Assembly: GCA_937958145.1 (NCBI GenBank)
Contig: CALGOE010000243.1
Location: 1-8,792 of the forward strand
From: an uncultured Desulfobacca sp.
GTDB taxonomy: Bacteria > Desulfobacterota > Desulfobaccia > Desulfobaccales > Desulfobaccaceae
Direction: 5' to 3'
DNA: 8,792 nucleotides
The notes beneath the pieces are model-generated. The model ran no database searches. It was not told the DNA's origin and saw only the letters and a program-made list of their open reading frames with translations. Shown in pieces: positions 1 to 7,070 of the stretch. A program made the translations under genes and the position numbers. Each line of letters opens with the position of its first letter. The first letter of the stretch is position 1.

Positions 1-1265
1 TCGCCGCTGCGGAACCAGCCATCCTGGATCACGGCCTGGGTGGCGGCTTCGTTCTGAAAATAGCCGGCCATGACGTTGTCCCCGCGGATGAGGATTTCCC
101 CCACCCCCTGCGCATCCGGCTGGTCAATGCGGACCTCGACATTTACCAGCGGTTTCCCAGCCGAACCCAGGCGCGGGGCTGCCGGCGGGTTGATGGCGAC
201 CACCGGCGCGGTCTCGGTGAGGCCATAGCCCTCCAAGACGGTGAATCCCAGGCGGGCGAAGTTTTCGGCCAGCTCCTCGGGGAGCTTGGCCCCGCCGCTG
301 ACAAAAAAGCGGAATTGCTCACCCAGGGCCTGACGGAACTTGCGGGTCAACAGTCCGCTCAGGTCTGGACCGCCCCGCTGTTGCCACCGCTGGGCCCATG
401 CCAGGACCCGGGGCAGCAGGTGGCCCAGACCCAGGGGCAGGTGCTCCAGGCGGGCGGCGATGCCCCGATAAAAATGGGCCAGGACCTGGGGCGTCACCGG
501 CAGGATGGTCACCCCCTGTTCTCTGATGGTGCGCAGCACCGGTTCGGCCTTGAGGGTATCCAGAAAGGTCACTCTGGCCCCGGTAAACAGGGGCAGCAGC
601 AGGGTGGCAGTAAAGGGGAAGGCGTGGAACAGGGGCAGCAGGGCCAGAAAATTGTCCTCCGGGGTCACGGCCCGGAGCGCCGCAATGCCCTCATAGTTGG
701 CGGCAAAATTTTTCTGGGTAAGCATGACGCCCTTGGGCCGGCCGGTGGTCCCGGAAGTGTAGATGATCGACGCCAGATCGTCCGCCTGCACCTGGGGCAG
801 GGCTTCGGCCGGCGGGGTTGGCAGCAGTTCACCAAAGGGGGTGGCCGGCAGTCCGCATGCGGCTGGCGGTCCGGCCACCACCAGGTGCTGCATTGACGGC
901 GCCTGGGCAATGGCGGCCAGGGGCGCCTGGGCCGAAACAAAGGCTACCTTGGCCTGGGTCTGCTCCAGGACAAAGGCCACATGTTCCGGTCGGGCTTGCA
1001 CATCCACCGGCACGGCCGTGCCCCCGGCCAGGAGCAGGCCGAAATAACTGATGGGCCATTCCGGCCGATTCTCCATGATCAGCAGGCCCCGATCCCGGGG
1101 CTGAAATCCCTGCCGGAGGAGCCAGGCGGCCACCCGCTGGATTTGATCATACATCTGTCCATAGGAAAGCTTCTGGACAGTGCCGCCGAGGACGTTGATG
1201 ATGGCCGGCCGCTCCGGCTGGCTCTCCACCGGCCGGCGCAGATAATCGCTCAGAGTCTGATACAT
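1..1265 (-). CDS. Long-chain acyl-CoA synthetase (AMP-binding), N-terminal part, cut by left edge
   Basis: This adenylate-forming enzyme would activate a fatty (carboxylic) acid with ATP to an acyl-adenylate and pass it to coenzyme A, in the cytoplasm or at the membrane. It opens MYQTLSDYLRR, and 421 codons are visible without a frameshift. The phosphate-binding loop YTSGTTGRPKG lies at residues 169-179. LPLFHAFP is near 210-217, SGGAKLPEEL follows, and the EGYGLTET adenine/Mg motif is at 345-352. The window ends in DGWFRSGD, where the hinge to the C-terminal lid domain begins, so the lid is off the edge. The HAFP motif and the order of blocks resemble FadD/long-chain ligases more than acetyl-CoA synthetases, but substrate length cannot be read from sequence. 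The start is the only good ATG; an in-frame stop lies about 45 bases upstream. No strong Shine-Dalgarno is seen, only a G-run. The gene is divergent from the GH15 gene. Confidence 0.92.
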   Translation of the reverse strand, partial: MYQTLSDYLRRPVESQPERPAIINVLGGTVQKLSYGQMYDQIQRVAAWLLRQGFQPRDRGLLIMENRPEWPISYFGLLLAGGTAVPVDVQARPEHVAFVLEQTQAKVAFVSAQAPLAAIAQAPSMQHLVVAGPPAACGLPATPFGELLPTPPAEALPQVQADDLASIIYTSGTTGRPKGVMLTQKNFAANYEGIAALRAVTPEDNFLALLPLFHAFPFTATLLLPLFTGARVTFLDTLKAEPVLRTIREQGVTILPVTPQVLAHFYRGIAARLEHLPLGLGHLLPRVLAWAQRWQQRGGPDLSGLLTRKFRQALGEQFRFFVSGGAKLPEELAENFARLGFTVLEGYGLTETAPVVAINPPAAPRLGSAGKPLVNVEVRIDQPDAQGVGEILIRGDNVMAGYFQNEAATQAVIQDGWFRSG

Positions 1266-1280
1266 TGGCCCCCCCAGGCA

Positions 1281-1356
1281 ATATTTCCCTTGACAGGCAA
1301 AAATTTTCCCTTACCGTAAAAGAAGTTTATCATATATTAGGGCGGCCCCCTATCAG
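1281..1356. promoter_or_regulatory. AT-rich divergent promoter region (candidate)
   Basis: This AT-rich patch lies between two divergent genes in otherwise GC-rich DNA. For the acyl-CoA synthetase (minus strand), TATGAT at 1334-1329 matches a -10 box in 5 of 6 positions. CTGATA at 1356-1351 is a 4-of-6 match to a -35 box with a 16-base spacer. For the GH15 gene (plus strand), TATATT at 1333-1338 is a 5-of-6 match to a -10 box, but only poor -35 matches precede it. A perfect TTGACA occurs at 1290-1295 on the plus strand, followed 16-17 bases later only by weak boxes (TACCGT, ACCGTA). These are pattern matches by eye. Confidence 0.3.
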
Positions 1357-1505
1357 GTTGTTGAAAAAGTCCCTGCAGGGCAGGGGGCCAGGGGGCGAAG
1401 CCCTCTCCCCCAACCCCAAGGGGCCTTTTGGCAGTGCCAAAAGCAAAAAACAAGGGCTTTTCTCTCCCCGTTGCCCAGGGAAAAGGATTTTTCAACACCC
1501 TGCTG
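1354..1505. repeat. Fold-back, MITE-like palindromic repeat upstream of the GH15 gene
   Basis: The ends are inverted copies of each other. TGTTGAAAAA at 1359-1368 is matched exactly by TTTTTCAACA at 1488-1497, and both are flanked by CAG-type bases (CAGGTTG on the left, CACCCTGCTG on the right). Inside, GGGCAGGGGG near 1378-1387 can pair imperfectly with CCCCGTTGCCC at 1466-1476. At the centre is a perfect 8-bp hairpin, CTTTTGGC 1425-1432 and GCCAAAAG 1436-1443, with a 3-base loop. A perfect 10-bp palindrome, CCCTGCAGGG, is at 1371-1380. No transposase frame is present, so this would be non-autonomous. The right end stops about 26 bases before the GH15 start codon, so if the promoter lies at 1281-1356 the element is transcribed in the leader. 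Copy number in the genome is unknown. Confidence 0.55.
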
Positions 1506-1530
1506 TTTTTCTGAGTGCGAGGACCTGTCC

Positions 1531-3591
1531 ATGCCCCGGGATCTTCCCATCGGCAACGGCCATCTGCTGCTGGCCTTTGATCGCCACTATAACCTGCGGG
1601 ATTTGTATTTTCCCCATGTCGGCCAGGAAAATCATATGGGCGGCGCCCACTCCCGTTTCGGCGTCTGGGTGGACGGCCGCTTTGCCTGGGTCAACTCGGC
1701 CTGGGAGATGGAAAAACGCTATGAGACCGACTCCTTGGTGACCCAGGTGCGCCTGTTCCACCCGGACCTGCAGCTGCGACTCATCTGCCGGGATGCGGTG
1801 GAGTTCCATGAAAATATTTACCTCAAGGACATCACGGTCATCAACCTGCTGCCCCGGGAACGGCTGGTGAAACTCTTCCTGCATCTGGACCTGAGCATCG
1901 CCGGCAACGACGTAGGCGACACCGCGGCCTTTGACCCGGAAACCGGCGGCATGGTACATTACAAGGGGGCCCGGTATTTCCTGGCCAATGGCATGGTGGT
2001 GGGAGGGGGTGGTCTGTCCCAGTATGCGGCCGGCCAGAAAGGCATTCGGGGCCGGGAGGGGACGTTCCGCGATGCCGAAGACGGGGAACTCTCCGGCAAT
2101 CCCATTGCCCAGGGATCGGTGGACTCGGTGATCGGCCTGGACCTCACCATCCCCGGTCAGGCCTCGGCGGCTGCGGCTTTCTGGCTGGCCGCCTGCCAGA
2201 GTTGGCAGGAGGTCCGGCGGCTGGACGGCCTGGTGCGCTACAAACAGCCCCGCACCCTTATTGACCGGACGGCGGCCTATTGGCGCTTGTGGGTGCGCAA
2301 GGAAACTCCCCCCCTCGACCTGGTGCCAGAAACTTTGGCCAGTCTCTATCGCCGCAGCCTCCTGGTGCTGAATACCCAGATCGACTGGCAGGGCGGCATC
2401 GTGGCGGCCACCGACTCGGACGTCATCCAGTTCAATCGGGATACCTACGCCTATGTCTGGCCCCGGGACGGCGCCCTGGTGGCCCACGCCCTGGACCTCA
2501 CCGGCTATGACAGCCCCGCCCGCCGTTTTTTTGAGTTTATGGCCAAGCTTATTGAGGGCGCTGGCTATTGGCTGCACAAATATAACCCTGACGGCACCCT
2601 GGCCTCCTCCTGGCACCCCTGGTATGCTGAGGGGCAGAATCAGCTGCCCATTCAGGAAGATTCCACGGCCCTGGTGGTCTGGGCCCTCTGGCACCATTTT
2701 GTCCTCTACCGGGATATAGAATTCGTCAAGCCCCTTTATCGGCCTCTGGTCAAGCGGGCGGCGGAATTTATGAGTCAATACCGGGAACCTCAGACCGGCC
2801 TGCCGGCGCCGTCCTATGACCTCTGGGAAGAGCGCCGGGGCATTTCCGCCTTTACCGTGGGCGCCGTCTTCGGGGGCCTGACCGCGGCTTCCTTGTTCTG
2901 CACCGTTTTCGGCGAAGAGGATCGGGCTGATAAATACCGACGGGTAGCCGCAGAGATTCGGGATGCCGCCTCCGCCCACCTCTGGCGGCCGGAATTGGGC
3001 CGCTTCAGCCGCCTCCTGCAACGGCGCCGCGACGGCAGCCTGGTCGTGGACCCGGTGTGCGACGCCAGCCTGGCCGGACTCTTTGCCTTTGGCATGTATG
3101 ATCCTGACGACCTGCGGCTGGCCGCCACCATGACCGCGGTCCGGGAGCGCCTCTGGGTGGACAGTCCCTGCCCCGGTCTGGCCCGGTATGAAGACGATTA
3201 CTACTATCGGATTGATCCGCGCACGCCGGGCAATCCCTGGATTATCTGCACCTTGTGGCTGGCGGCCTACCTCATTCAGAAGGCGGTGAGCGAGGCGGAT
3301 CTGCAGGAGGCCATCGACCTCATGGAACTGGTGGCCCAACGGGCCCTGCCCTCAGGGGTCCTGCCGGAACAGTATCACCCGCATACCGGCGAACCCTTGT
3401 CGGTGTCGCCCCTTACCTGGAGCCATGCCGCATTTCTCACGACCATGCACGCCCTGCTGCGCCGCCTGGCCCAGCAGCGGGCCTGCCCCACCTGCGGCAT
3501 CACCCCCTTGGGCTACCTCCGGCGGGAGGACTGGATCGATCAACTTTACGCCGAGACGTGCAGTTCCATTCACGGAACCTGTAAGCTCTAA
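1531..3591 (+). CDS. Glycoside hydrolase family 15 (glucoamylase-type) enzyme
   Basis: The protein has 686 residues and the two-part build of bacterial GH15 enzymes: an N-terminal beta-sandwich region (about 1-260) and a C-terminal alpha/alpha-barrel (about 275-650). It should release glucose from alpha-glucans or related alpha-glucosides by inversion. YAYVWPRDG is at 306-314, QEDSTA at 375-380, YDLWEE at 429-434 (likely general acid among E433/E434) and LPEQYHP at 611-617 (E613, likely general base). There is no signal peptide, so a cytoplasmic role in glycogen, maltodextrin or trehalose turnover is likely. The start ATG at 1531 is preceded by GAGGA with 7-base spacing. The frame stays open upstream to a TTG at 1471, but that lies inside the fold-back repeat and is unlikely. 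After the barrel comes a tail with C652-P-T-C655, C677 and C684, unusual for the family. The lipoprotein gene follows 84 bp later. Confidence 0.9.
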   Translation: MPRDLPIGNGHLLLAFDRHYNLRDLYFPHVGQENHMGGAHSRFGVWVDGRFAWVNSAWEMEKRYETDSLVTQVRLFHPDLQLRLICRDAVEFHENIYLKDITVINLLPRERLVKLFLHLDLSIAGNDVGDTAAFDPETGGMVHYKGARYFLANGMVVGGGGLSQYAAGQKGIRGREGTFRDAEDGELSGNPIAQGSVDSVIGLDLTIPGQASAAAAFWLAACQSWQEVRRLDGLVRYKQPRTLIDRTAAYWRLWVRKETPPLDLVPETLASLYRRSLLVLNTQIDWQGGIVAATDSDVIQFNRDTYAYVWPRDGALVAHALDLTGYDSPARRFFEFMAKLIEGAGYWLHKYNPDGTLASSWHPWYAEGQNQLPIQEDSTALVVWALWHHFVLYRDIEFVKPLYRPLVKRAAEFMSQYREPQTGLPAPSYDLWEERRGISAFTVGAVFGGLTAASLFCTVFGEEDRADKYRRVAAEIRDAASAHLWRPELGRFSRLLQRRRDGSLVVDPVCDASLAGLFAFGMYDPDDLRLAATMTAVRERLWVDSPCPGLARYEDDYYYRIDPRTPGNPWIICTLWLAAYLIQKAVSEADLQEAIDLMELVAQRALPSGVLPEQYHPHTGEPLSVSPLTWSHAAFLTTMHALLRRLAQQRACPTCGITPLGYLRREDWIDQLYAETCSSIHGTCKL

Positions 3592-3675
3592 TGGAATTTG
3601 GGGCAGGGAATTTCCAGGGTTGGTGGCGGCTCGAAATTGATCGGCAGGGTTGGAGCCTTGCCAAAGGAGATGGCT

Positions 3676-4173
3676 ATGAAAAAGCAGAACGTGGTGCCGT
3701 GGCTGGGTTGCCTCTTTTTCCTTTTTATCTTCCTCAGCAGCGGTTGTGGCGCCGGCCGCACCATCGTCATGACACCGGCGGAGACATCGGAAACCTTCAG
3801 CACCGCTGAAATCGTCGAGGATAAATCTACGGTGAATGTCCCGGCCGAGGTAAATGCCTCCTTTGCAGCCAAGTTGGCGCAGCTCATCTATAATGAGGGC
3901 GGTTTTAGGAGAGGGCCCGGCTTAACCATCAGCTACCGTTTTATTCAATATAATCCGGGCAGTCAATTCACCCGTTGGTTCTGGGGCGGCATCGGCAGCG
4001 CCGGGAAGGGGACCATGATGGTGGAGGCCAGGTTTCTGGACCGCGACAACCGGGAATTAGCCCGGATCCAGGCCGAGGGCGAGATCACGTCCGGCGCCTT
4101 CGGCGGCTCCTTCGATTTTGCGGTTCAGAAGACTGCCCAGGAAGTGGCAAACTATGCGAAAAGATTTAGATAA
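3676..4173 (+). CDS. DUF4410-like lipoprotein, function unknown
   Basis: This 165-residue protein starts MKKQNVVPW. It has a hydrophobic stretch at 9-20 and then LSSGC, so Cys24 is the likely lipidated residue after signal peptidase II cleavage. Ser at -3 of the lipobox is less common than Leu. The residue after the Cys is Gly, which by the +2 rule favours outer-membrane sorting. The mature part, with its AEVNASFAAKLAQLIYNEGGF block, a Gly-rich strip around residues 95-118, a RFLDRDNREL strand and a FGGSF ending, resembles DUF4410 proteins. No enzymatic motif is visible. AAAGGAG at 3663-3669 sits 6 bases before ATG 3676 and decides that start; an in-frame ATG at 3670 would touch it. A small hairpin (3643-3662, one G-U pair) lies just upstream. 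Cotranscription with the GH15 gene is possible. Lipoprotein call strong, family call moderate. Confidence 0.72.
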   Translation: MKKQNVVPWLGCLFFLFIFLSSGCGAGRTIVMTPAETSETFSTAEIVEDKSTVNVPAEVNASFAAKLAQLIYNEGGFRRGPGLTISYRFIQYNPGSQFTRWFWGGIGSAGKGTMMVEARFLDRDNRELARIQAEGEITSGAFGGSFDFAVQKTAQEVANYAKRFR

Positions 4174-4375
4174 ACAGAAAAGGGCCTTTCTGCTCAGGAG
4201 GATGACTGGCAGAAGCCCTCTTCCGTGATTATGAGTTACCATATTATTAAGCTACTTATCGAACGGCAGGGACCAGAACCGCGCGCCTCTGCCCCTGTAG
4301 CGCGATCTCTGCCCGTCGCCCCCCGCATGACTTTTGGTGTGCCCAAGGACAGAGGAATGATGGTTTTTTCCACGT
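4174..4375. other. Intergenic region with short overlapping reading frame
   Basis: Between the lipoprotein and the permease there is no convincing gene. TATTAT at 4242-4247 is a possible -10 box without a good -35. A reading frame runs from ATG 4231 to TAG 4398 (55 residues, MSYHIIKLLIER...). Within it, ATG 4357 and ATG 4360 follow purine-rich AGGACAGAGGA, giving a 13-codon frame that overlaps the first 23 bases of the permease gene. The 55-residue frame has no Shine-Dalgarno at normal distance and no recognisable similarity, so I do not call it a gene. The short one could be a leader that couples translation to the permease. Confidence 0.3.
4182..4218. terminator. Hairpin after the lipoprotein gene, possible terminator
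   Basis: GGGC 4182-4185 plus TTCTGC 4188-4193 pair with GCAGAA 4209-4214 plus GCCC 4215-4218, leaving a 2-base bulge and a 15-base loop. It begins 9 bases after the lipoprotein stop codon. In the plus direction only CTCTTCC follows, so termination there would be weak. In the minus direction TTTTCTGTTTATC follows, which looks more like an intrinsic terminator tail, although no minus-strand gene ends here. Confidence 0.4.
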
Positions 4376-5542
4376 ATGGCCATTCCCCTCAGTTATAGCT
4401 ACCGCAATCTGGTGACCCGACGGCTCACCACCATCCTCACGGCCGGTGGTATGGCCTTGGTGGTCTTTGTCTTTGCTGCCGTGCTGATGCTGGCCGAGGG
4501 CTTGCGCCAGACCCTGGTGGCCACCGGTTCCTATGACAACGCCGTGGTTTTGCGGGCCTCGGCCGAATCAGAGGTCCAGAGCATCCTCGAGCGGGACAAG
4601 GCCGCCATCGTGGCCTCCCAGCCGGAGATTGCCCTGAATCAACGGGGCCAGCCGCTGGTGTCGGCAGAGTTGATTGTCCTGTTTAATCTGCGCAAGCGGG
4701 GGACCGATTCACCCTCCAACGTCACCATCCGGGGGGTGTCGCCCATCGCCCTGGAACTGCGGCCCGAGGTGAAGTTGGCCGCAGGGCGCATGTTCCGCCC
4801 GGGCTCCTCCGAGATCGTCACCGGCCAGGACATCGCCCGCCGGTTTGCCGGCGCCGGGTTGGGAGAAACCCTGCGCTTTGCCATGCGGGATTGGACCGTG
4901 GTGGGCATCCTGGACGCCGGCAATACCGCCTTCAGCTCGGAAATCTGGGGCGATATTGATCAGATGCAGCAGGCCTTCCGTCGGCCCCTCTTCTCCAGCG
5001 TGCTTTTGCGGCTGCGCACGCCCGGGGATTTTGCCCCCCTGCAGGCCCGGTTGGAAAGCGATCCCCGCCTGCCGGTGCAGGTGAAACGGGAGATTGTTTT
5101 TTATGAGGACCAGTCCAGACGGATGGCCGATTTCATCCGCCTGCTGGGGCTGGTCCTCACCATTATCTTCAGTCTGGGGGCCGTCCTGGGCGCCATGATC
5201 ACCATGTATGCGGCCGTGGCCACCCGCACGGTGGAGATCGGCACCCTCCGGGCCCTGGGCTTTGCCCGCAGCAATATCCTCGGTGCCATCCTCCTGGAAT
5301 CTTTGCTCATCGGCCTGATCGGCGCCGCGGTCGGCCTGGGGGCCGCCTCCCTCATGACCTTTTTTACCATCTCCACCACCAACTGGGCGACGTTCTCCGA
5401 GGTCGCCTTCAATTTTTCCCTGACCCCGGATATTGCCGCCAAAAGCCTTCTTTTCGGACTGGTCATGGGGTTGGTGGGGGGCTTCCTGCCGGCGGTGCGG
5501 GCCGCCCGCATGAATATCGTCGAATCCTTGCGGGCCTTGTAA
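4376..5542 (+). CDS. ABC transporter permease, FtsX/MacB type
   Basis: The 388-residue protein has the build of the MacB/LolC/FtsX permease family. A cytoplasmic N-terminus (IPLSYSYRNLVTRRLTT) is followed by one membrane helix at about 17-40, a long extracytoplasmic domain (about 45-250), then three helices at about 256-282, 301-328 and 354-374. The conserved cytoplasmic coupling segment TRTVEIGTLRALGFAR is at 283-298, and the C-terminus PAVRAARMNIVESLRAL is typical. Such proteins use an ATPase to move or extract lipoproteins, peptides or lipids, or to transmit force across the membrane; the substrate cannot be told here. No ATPase or membrane-fusion partner is in the window, since the next gene is convergent aroA. 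The ATG at 4376 has no Shine-Dalgarno at normal spacing, and an in-frame TGA at 4358 rules out an earlier start. The overlapping short frame from 4357 may supply translational coupling. Confidence 0.9.
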   Translation: MAIPLSYSYRNLVTRRLTTILTAGGMALVVFVFAAVLMLAEGLRQTLVATGSYDNAVVLRASAESEVQSILERDKAAIVASQPEIALNQRGQPLVSAELIVLFNLRKRGTDSPSNVTIRGVSPIALELRPEVKLAAGRMFRPGSSEIVTGQDIARRFAGAGLGETLRFAMRDWTVVGILDAGNTAFSSEIWGDIDQMQQAFRRPLFSSVLLRLRTPGDFAPLQARLESDPRLPVQVKREIVFYEDQSRRMADFIRLLGLVLTIIFSLGAVLGAMITMYAAVATRTVEIGTLRALGFARSNILGAILLESLLIGLIGAAVGLGAASLMTFFTISTTNWATFSEVAFNFSLTPDIAAKSLLFGLVMGLVGGFLPAVRAARMNIVESLRAL

Positions 5543-5623
5543 GACCACTGGGCGCGCCAAAAGATATTTTGGTATCCTGCCCCCAGATTCTCCCGCCCGG
5601 TAAGCGTCTTGATTTACTCAAAA

Positions 5624-5653
5624 CTTAGACCGGCCCAAACCTTTTGGTCTAAG
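5624..5653 (-). terminator. Probable intrinsic terminator for aroA
   Basis: CTTAGACC 5624-5631 and GGTCTAAG 5646-5653 form a perfect 8-bp stem with a 14-base loop. Read on the minus strand, in the direction of aroA transcription, the stem is followed at once by TTTTGAGT. It lies about 70 bases beyond the aroA stop codon. Confidence 0.5.
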
Positions 5654-5663
5654 CCGGCCGGAT

Positions 5664-5694
5664 GCCGACCTGGAGGTCGGCGCTACTAGTTTTT
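5664..5694 (+). terminator. REP-like hairpin, possible terminator for the permease gene
   Basis: GCCGACCT 5664-5671 and AGGTCGGC 5674-5681 make a perfect 8-bp inverted repeat with only GG between them; in practice about 7 bp with a TGGA loop. A run of five T at 5690-5694 follows after 8 bases, so it may stop transcripts coming from the permease. The centre CTGGA and the trailing GCGCTAC resemble the hairpin at 8061-8082, suggesting a dispersed REP-like family rather than a unique terminator. Confidence 0.45.
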
Positions 5695-5724
5695 CAAGTT
5701 TTGGGAAGGATCGCAGCAAAAACG

Positions 5725-6993
5725 CTAGGCGTTTAATTGGGCCAGGTATTCCCAGAAAGCCGGAAAAGATTTGGCCACACAGCCCGGATCGGCAATCCTG
5801 ATGCCCGGCGTCCGGAGGCCGGCCAGGGCAAAGCTCATGGCCAGGCGATGATCATGGTAGGTGGCAATGAGCGCGGCTTTAGGGGTGCCGCCGGTGATGA
5901 TGAGGCCGTCATTGGTCTCCCGTACGGCGATGCCCATTTTGGCCAGCTCCGTGGCCACCGCCTGGAGGCGGTTGGATTCCTTGTGGCGTAGATGAGGGAC
6001 GCCGGTAATCACCGTCTGGCCCTGGGCATAGGCCGCCACCACCGCCAGGGTGGGGACCAGGTCCGGCATGTTGGCCATATCGATCTGGATCCCCTGCAAC
6101 GGCCCCCCCTGCAGCACCACCCCGTCAGGCGCCGTGGCCACCCGGCAGCCCATGGCGGCCAAGACCCGGAGGAAGCCAATGTCTCCCTGGCAGGACTCAG
6201 GATTCAGGTTGGCAAGCCGGACCCGGCCGCCGGTGATGGCCGCGGCCCCCAGAAAATACGAGGCACTGGAGGCATCTCCCTCGATCTCATAGTCCTGGGC
6301 CTGATAGCGTTGTCCGGCCGGCACCGCAAAGAACCGATAGCCCTGCCGGTAATAGGCGATGCCGAAATCTTCCATGACGCTCAGGGTGATGTCCACATAG
6401 GGACGGGACACCAGCTCCCCCACCACCTCCACCTCCACGTCCCGGGCCGCGAAGGGGGCAATGAGCAAGAGGGCCGAGAGGAATTGGCTGCTGACGCCCC
6501 CCGCGACTTTGGTCGGCCCCCCGGCCAGGCCGCGTGCCTGAACGATGACCGGCGGGCAGCCGTTGTTCTGGGCGCTTGTGGCTTCCACCCCCAGACCGGC
6601 CAGGGCTTCCAGGAGATCCTGGATGGGGCGCTGACAGAGGCGCTCGGAACCGGTGAGCACAAAACGGCCCTGCCCCAGGGCTGCCACCGCGGTGAGAAAG
6701 CGCATGGAAGTCCCGGAATCACCTAAATAAATCGGCTCCTTGGGCACCAGCAGGCGCCCCCCGGTGCCGCTGACCTGGCAGAGGTCTGGGCCCCAGGCAA
6801 TGCTGCACCCCAGATCCCGCAGGGCCTGGGCCGTATAGCGGGTATCGTCGGCTGATAAAAGGTTGCGCAAGGTGCTGGTGCCGGCGGCCAAACCGGCGGC
6901 AATGAGGGCGCGGTGGCTGAAGCTCTTTGACCCCGGCAGGGTGATAACCGCGTCCACCGCCGCCACGGGCTGAATTTCCTTGACATCATCCAT
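5725..6993 (-). CDS. aroA: 3-phosphoshikimate 1-carboxyvinyltransferase (EPSP synthase)
   Basis: AroA joins shikimate-3-phosphate and phosphoenolpyruvate to give EPSP and phosphate, the sixth shikimate-pathway step, in the cytosol. The 422 residues match the family length. Visible motifs are LPGSKSFSHRA (19-29, with K23, S24 and R28), GDSGTSMRFL (91-100, the PEP-site loop), LTGSERLCQRPI with R122, SSQFLS (168-173), D311 in PDLVPT (likely catalytic Asp), RHKESNR (K338, E339, R342) and YHDHRLAM (379-386). The end CVAKSFPAFWEYL is typical. In the PEP loop, Phe99 stands where E. coli AroA has Pro101. Start choice: ATG 6993 has AAGGGG 12 bases upstream. An in-frame GTG at 7005 would add four residues but touches that sequence, leaving no spacing. 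The gene lies 85 bp downstream of aroE on the same strand. Confidence 0.96.
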   Translation of the reverse strand: MDDVKEIQPVAAVDAVITLPGSKSFSHRALIAAGLAAGTSTLRNLLSADDTRYTAQALRDLGCSIAWGPDLCQVSGTGGRLLVPKEPIYLGDSGTSMRFLTAVAALGQGRFVLTGSERLCQRPIQDLLEALAGLGVEATSAQNNGCPPVIVQARGLAGGPTKVAGGVSSQFLSALLLIAPFAARDVEVEVVGELVSRPYVDITLSVMEDFGIAYYRQGYRFFAVPAGQRYQAQDYEIEGDASSASYFLGAAAITGGRVRLANLNPESCQGDIGFLRVLAAMGCRVATAPDGVVLQGGPLQGIQIDMANMPDLVPTLAVVAAYAQGQTVITGVPHLRHKESNRLQAVATELAKMGIAVRETNDGLIITGGTPKAALIATYHDHRLAMSFALAGLRTPGIRIADPGCVAKSFPAFWEYLAQLNA

Positions 6994-7070
6994 GTGGTCA
7001 TGCACCCCTTTTTTAAGCCAAGGCCAGGGTCAGGGCTGGTCTTTGGGCTGGTGTAGTACTTTTTTTCAAC

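Larger units (their letters stand above)
5543..5724. other. Convergent intergenic region (permease / aroA)
   Basis: These 182 bases separate two genes that face each other and hold only small palindromes. CCAAAA-GATA-TTTTGG lies at 5557-5572, just after the permease stop. The stronger hairpins at 5624-5653 and 5664-5681 are listed separately. AAACGC-TAG-GCGTTT at 5720-5734 spans the aroA stop codon and, on the minus strand, is followed by more T. I see no reading frame worth calling. Confidence 0.6.

Noticed and set aside
1381..1500. Possible CRISPR or small RNA locus in the GC-rich palindrome
   Set aside because: There is no spaced direct repeat, and one fold-back unit is better explained as a MITE-like element.
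1471..1530. Upstream in-frame TTG extending the GH15 protein by 20 residues
   Set aside because: It lies inside the fold-back repeat, encodes non-family-like sequence and has no ribosome site, whereas ATG 1531 has GAGGA 7 bases upstream and starts the conserved PIGNGHLLLAFD region.
1492..3339. 615-codon minus-strand frame opposite the GH15 gene
   Set aside because: Codon-bias shadow in GC-rich DNA; its translation is Gly/Pro/Gln/His-rich without motifs, while the plus strand shows full GH15 signatures.
4196..4227. Perfect AGGAGG at 4196-4201 followed at once by ATG 4202
   Set aside because: No spacing to the ATG, the frame ends after 8 codons, and the site lies in the hairpin loop.
4231..4398. 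55-residue frame MSYHIIKLLIER... before the permease
   Set aside because: No Shine-Dalgarno at proper spacing, no recognisable similarity and overlap with the permease start. Kept only as a possible short leader from 4357.
4709..5560. 283-codon minus-strand frame opposite the permease
   Set aside because: Low-complexity shadow; the plus strand carries clear membrane helices and family motifs.
5992..6726. 244-codon plus-strand frame opposite aroA
   Set aside because: Shadow of aroA, with His/Gly/Arg-rich composition and no motifs.
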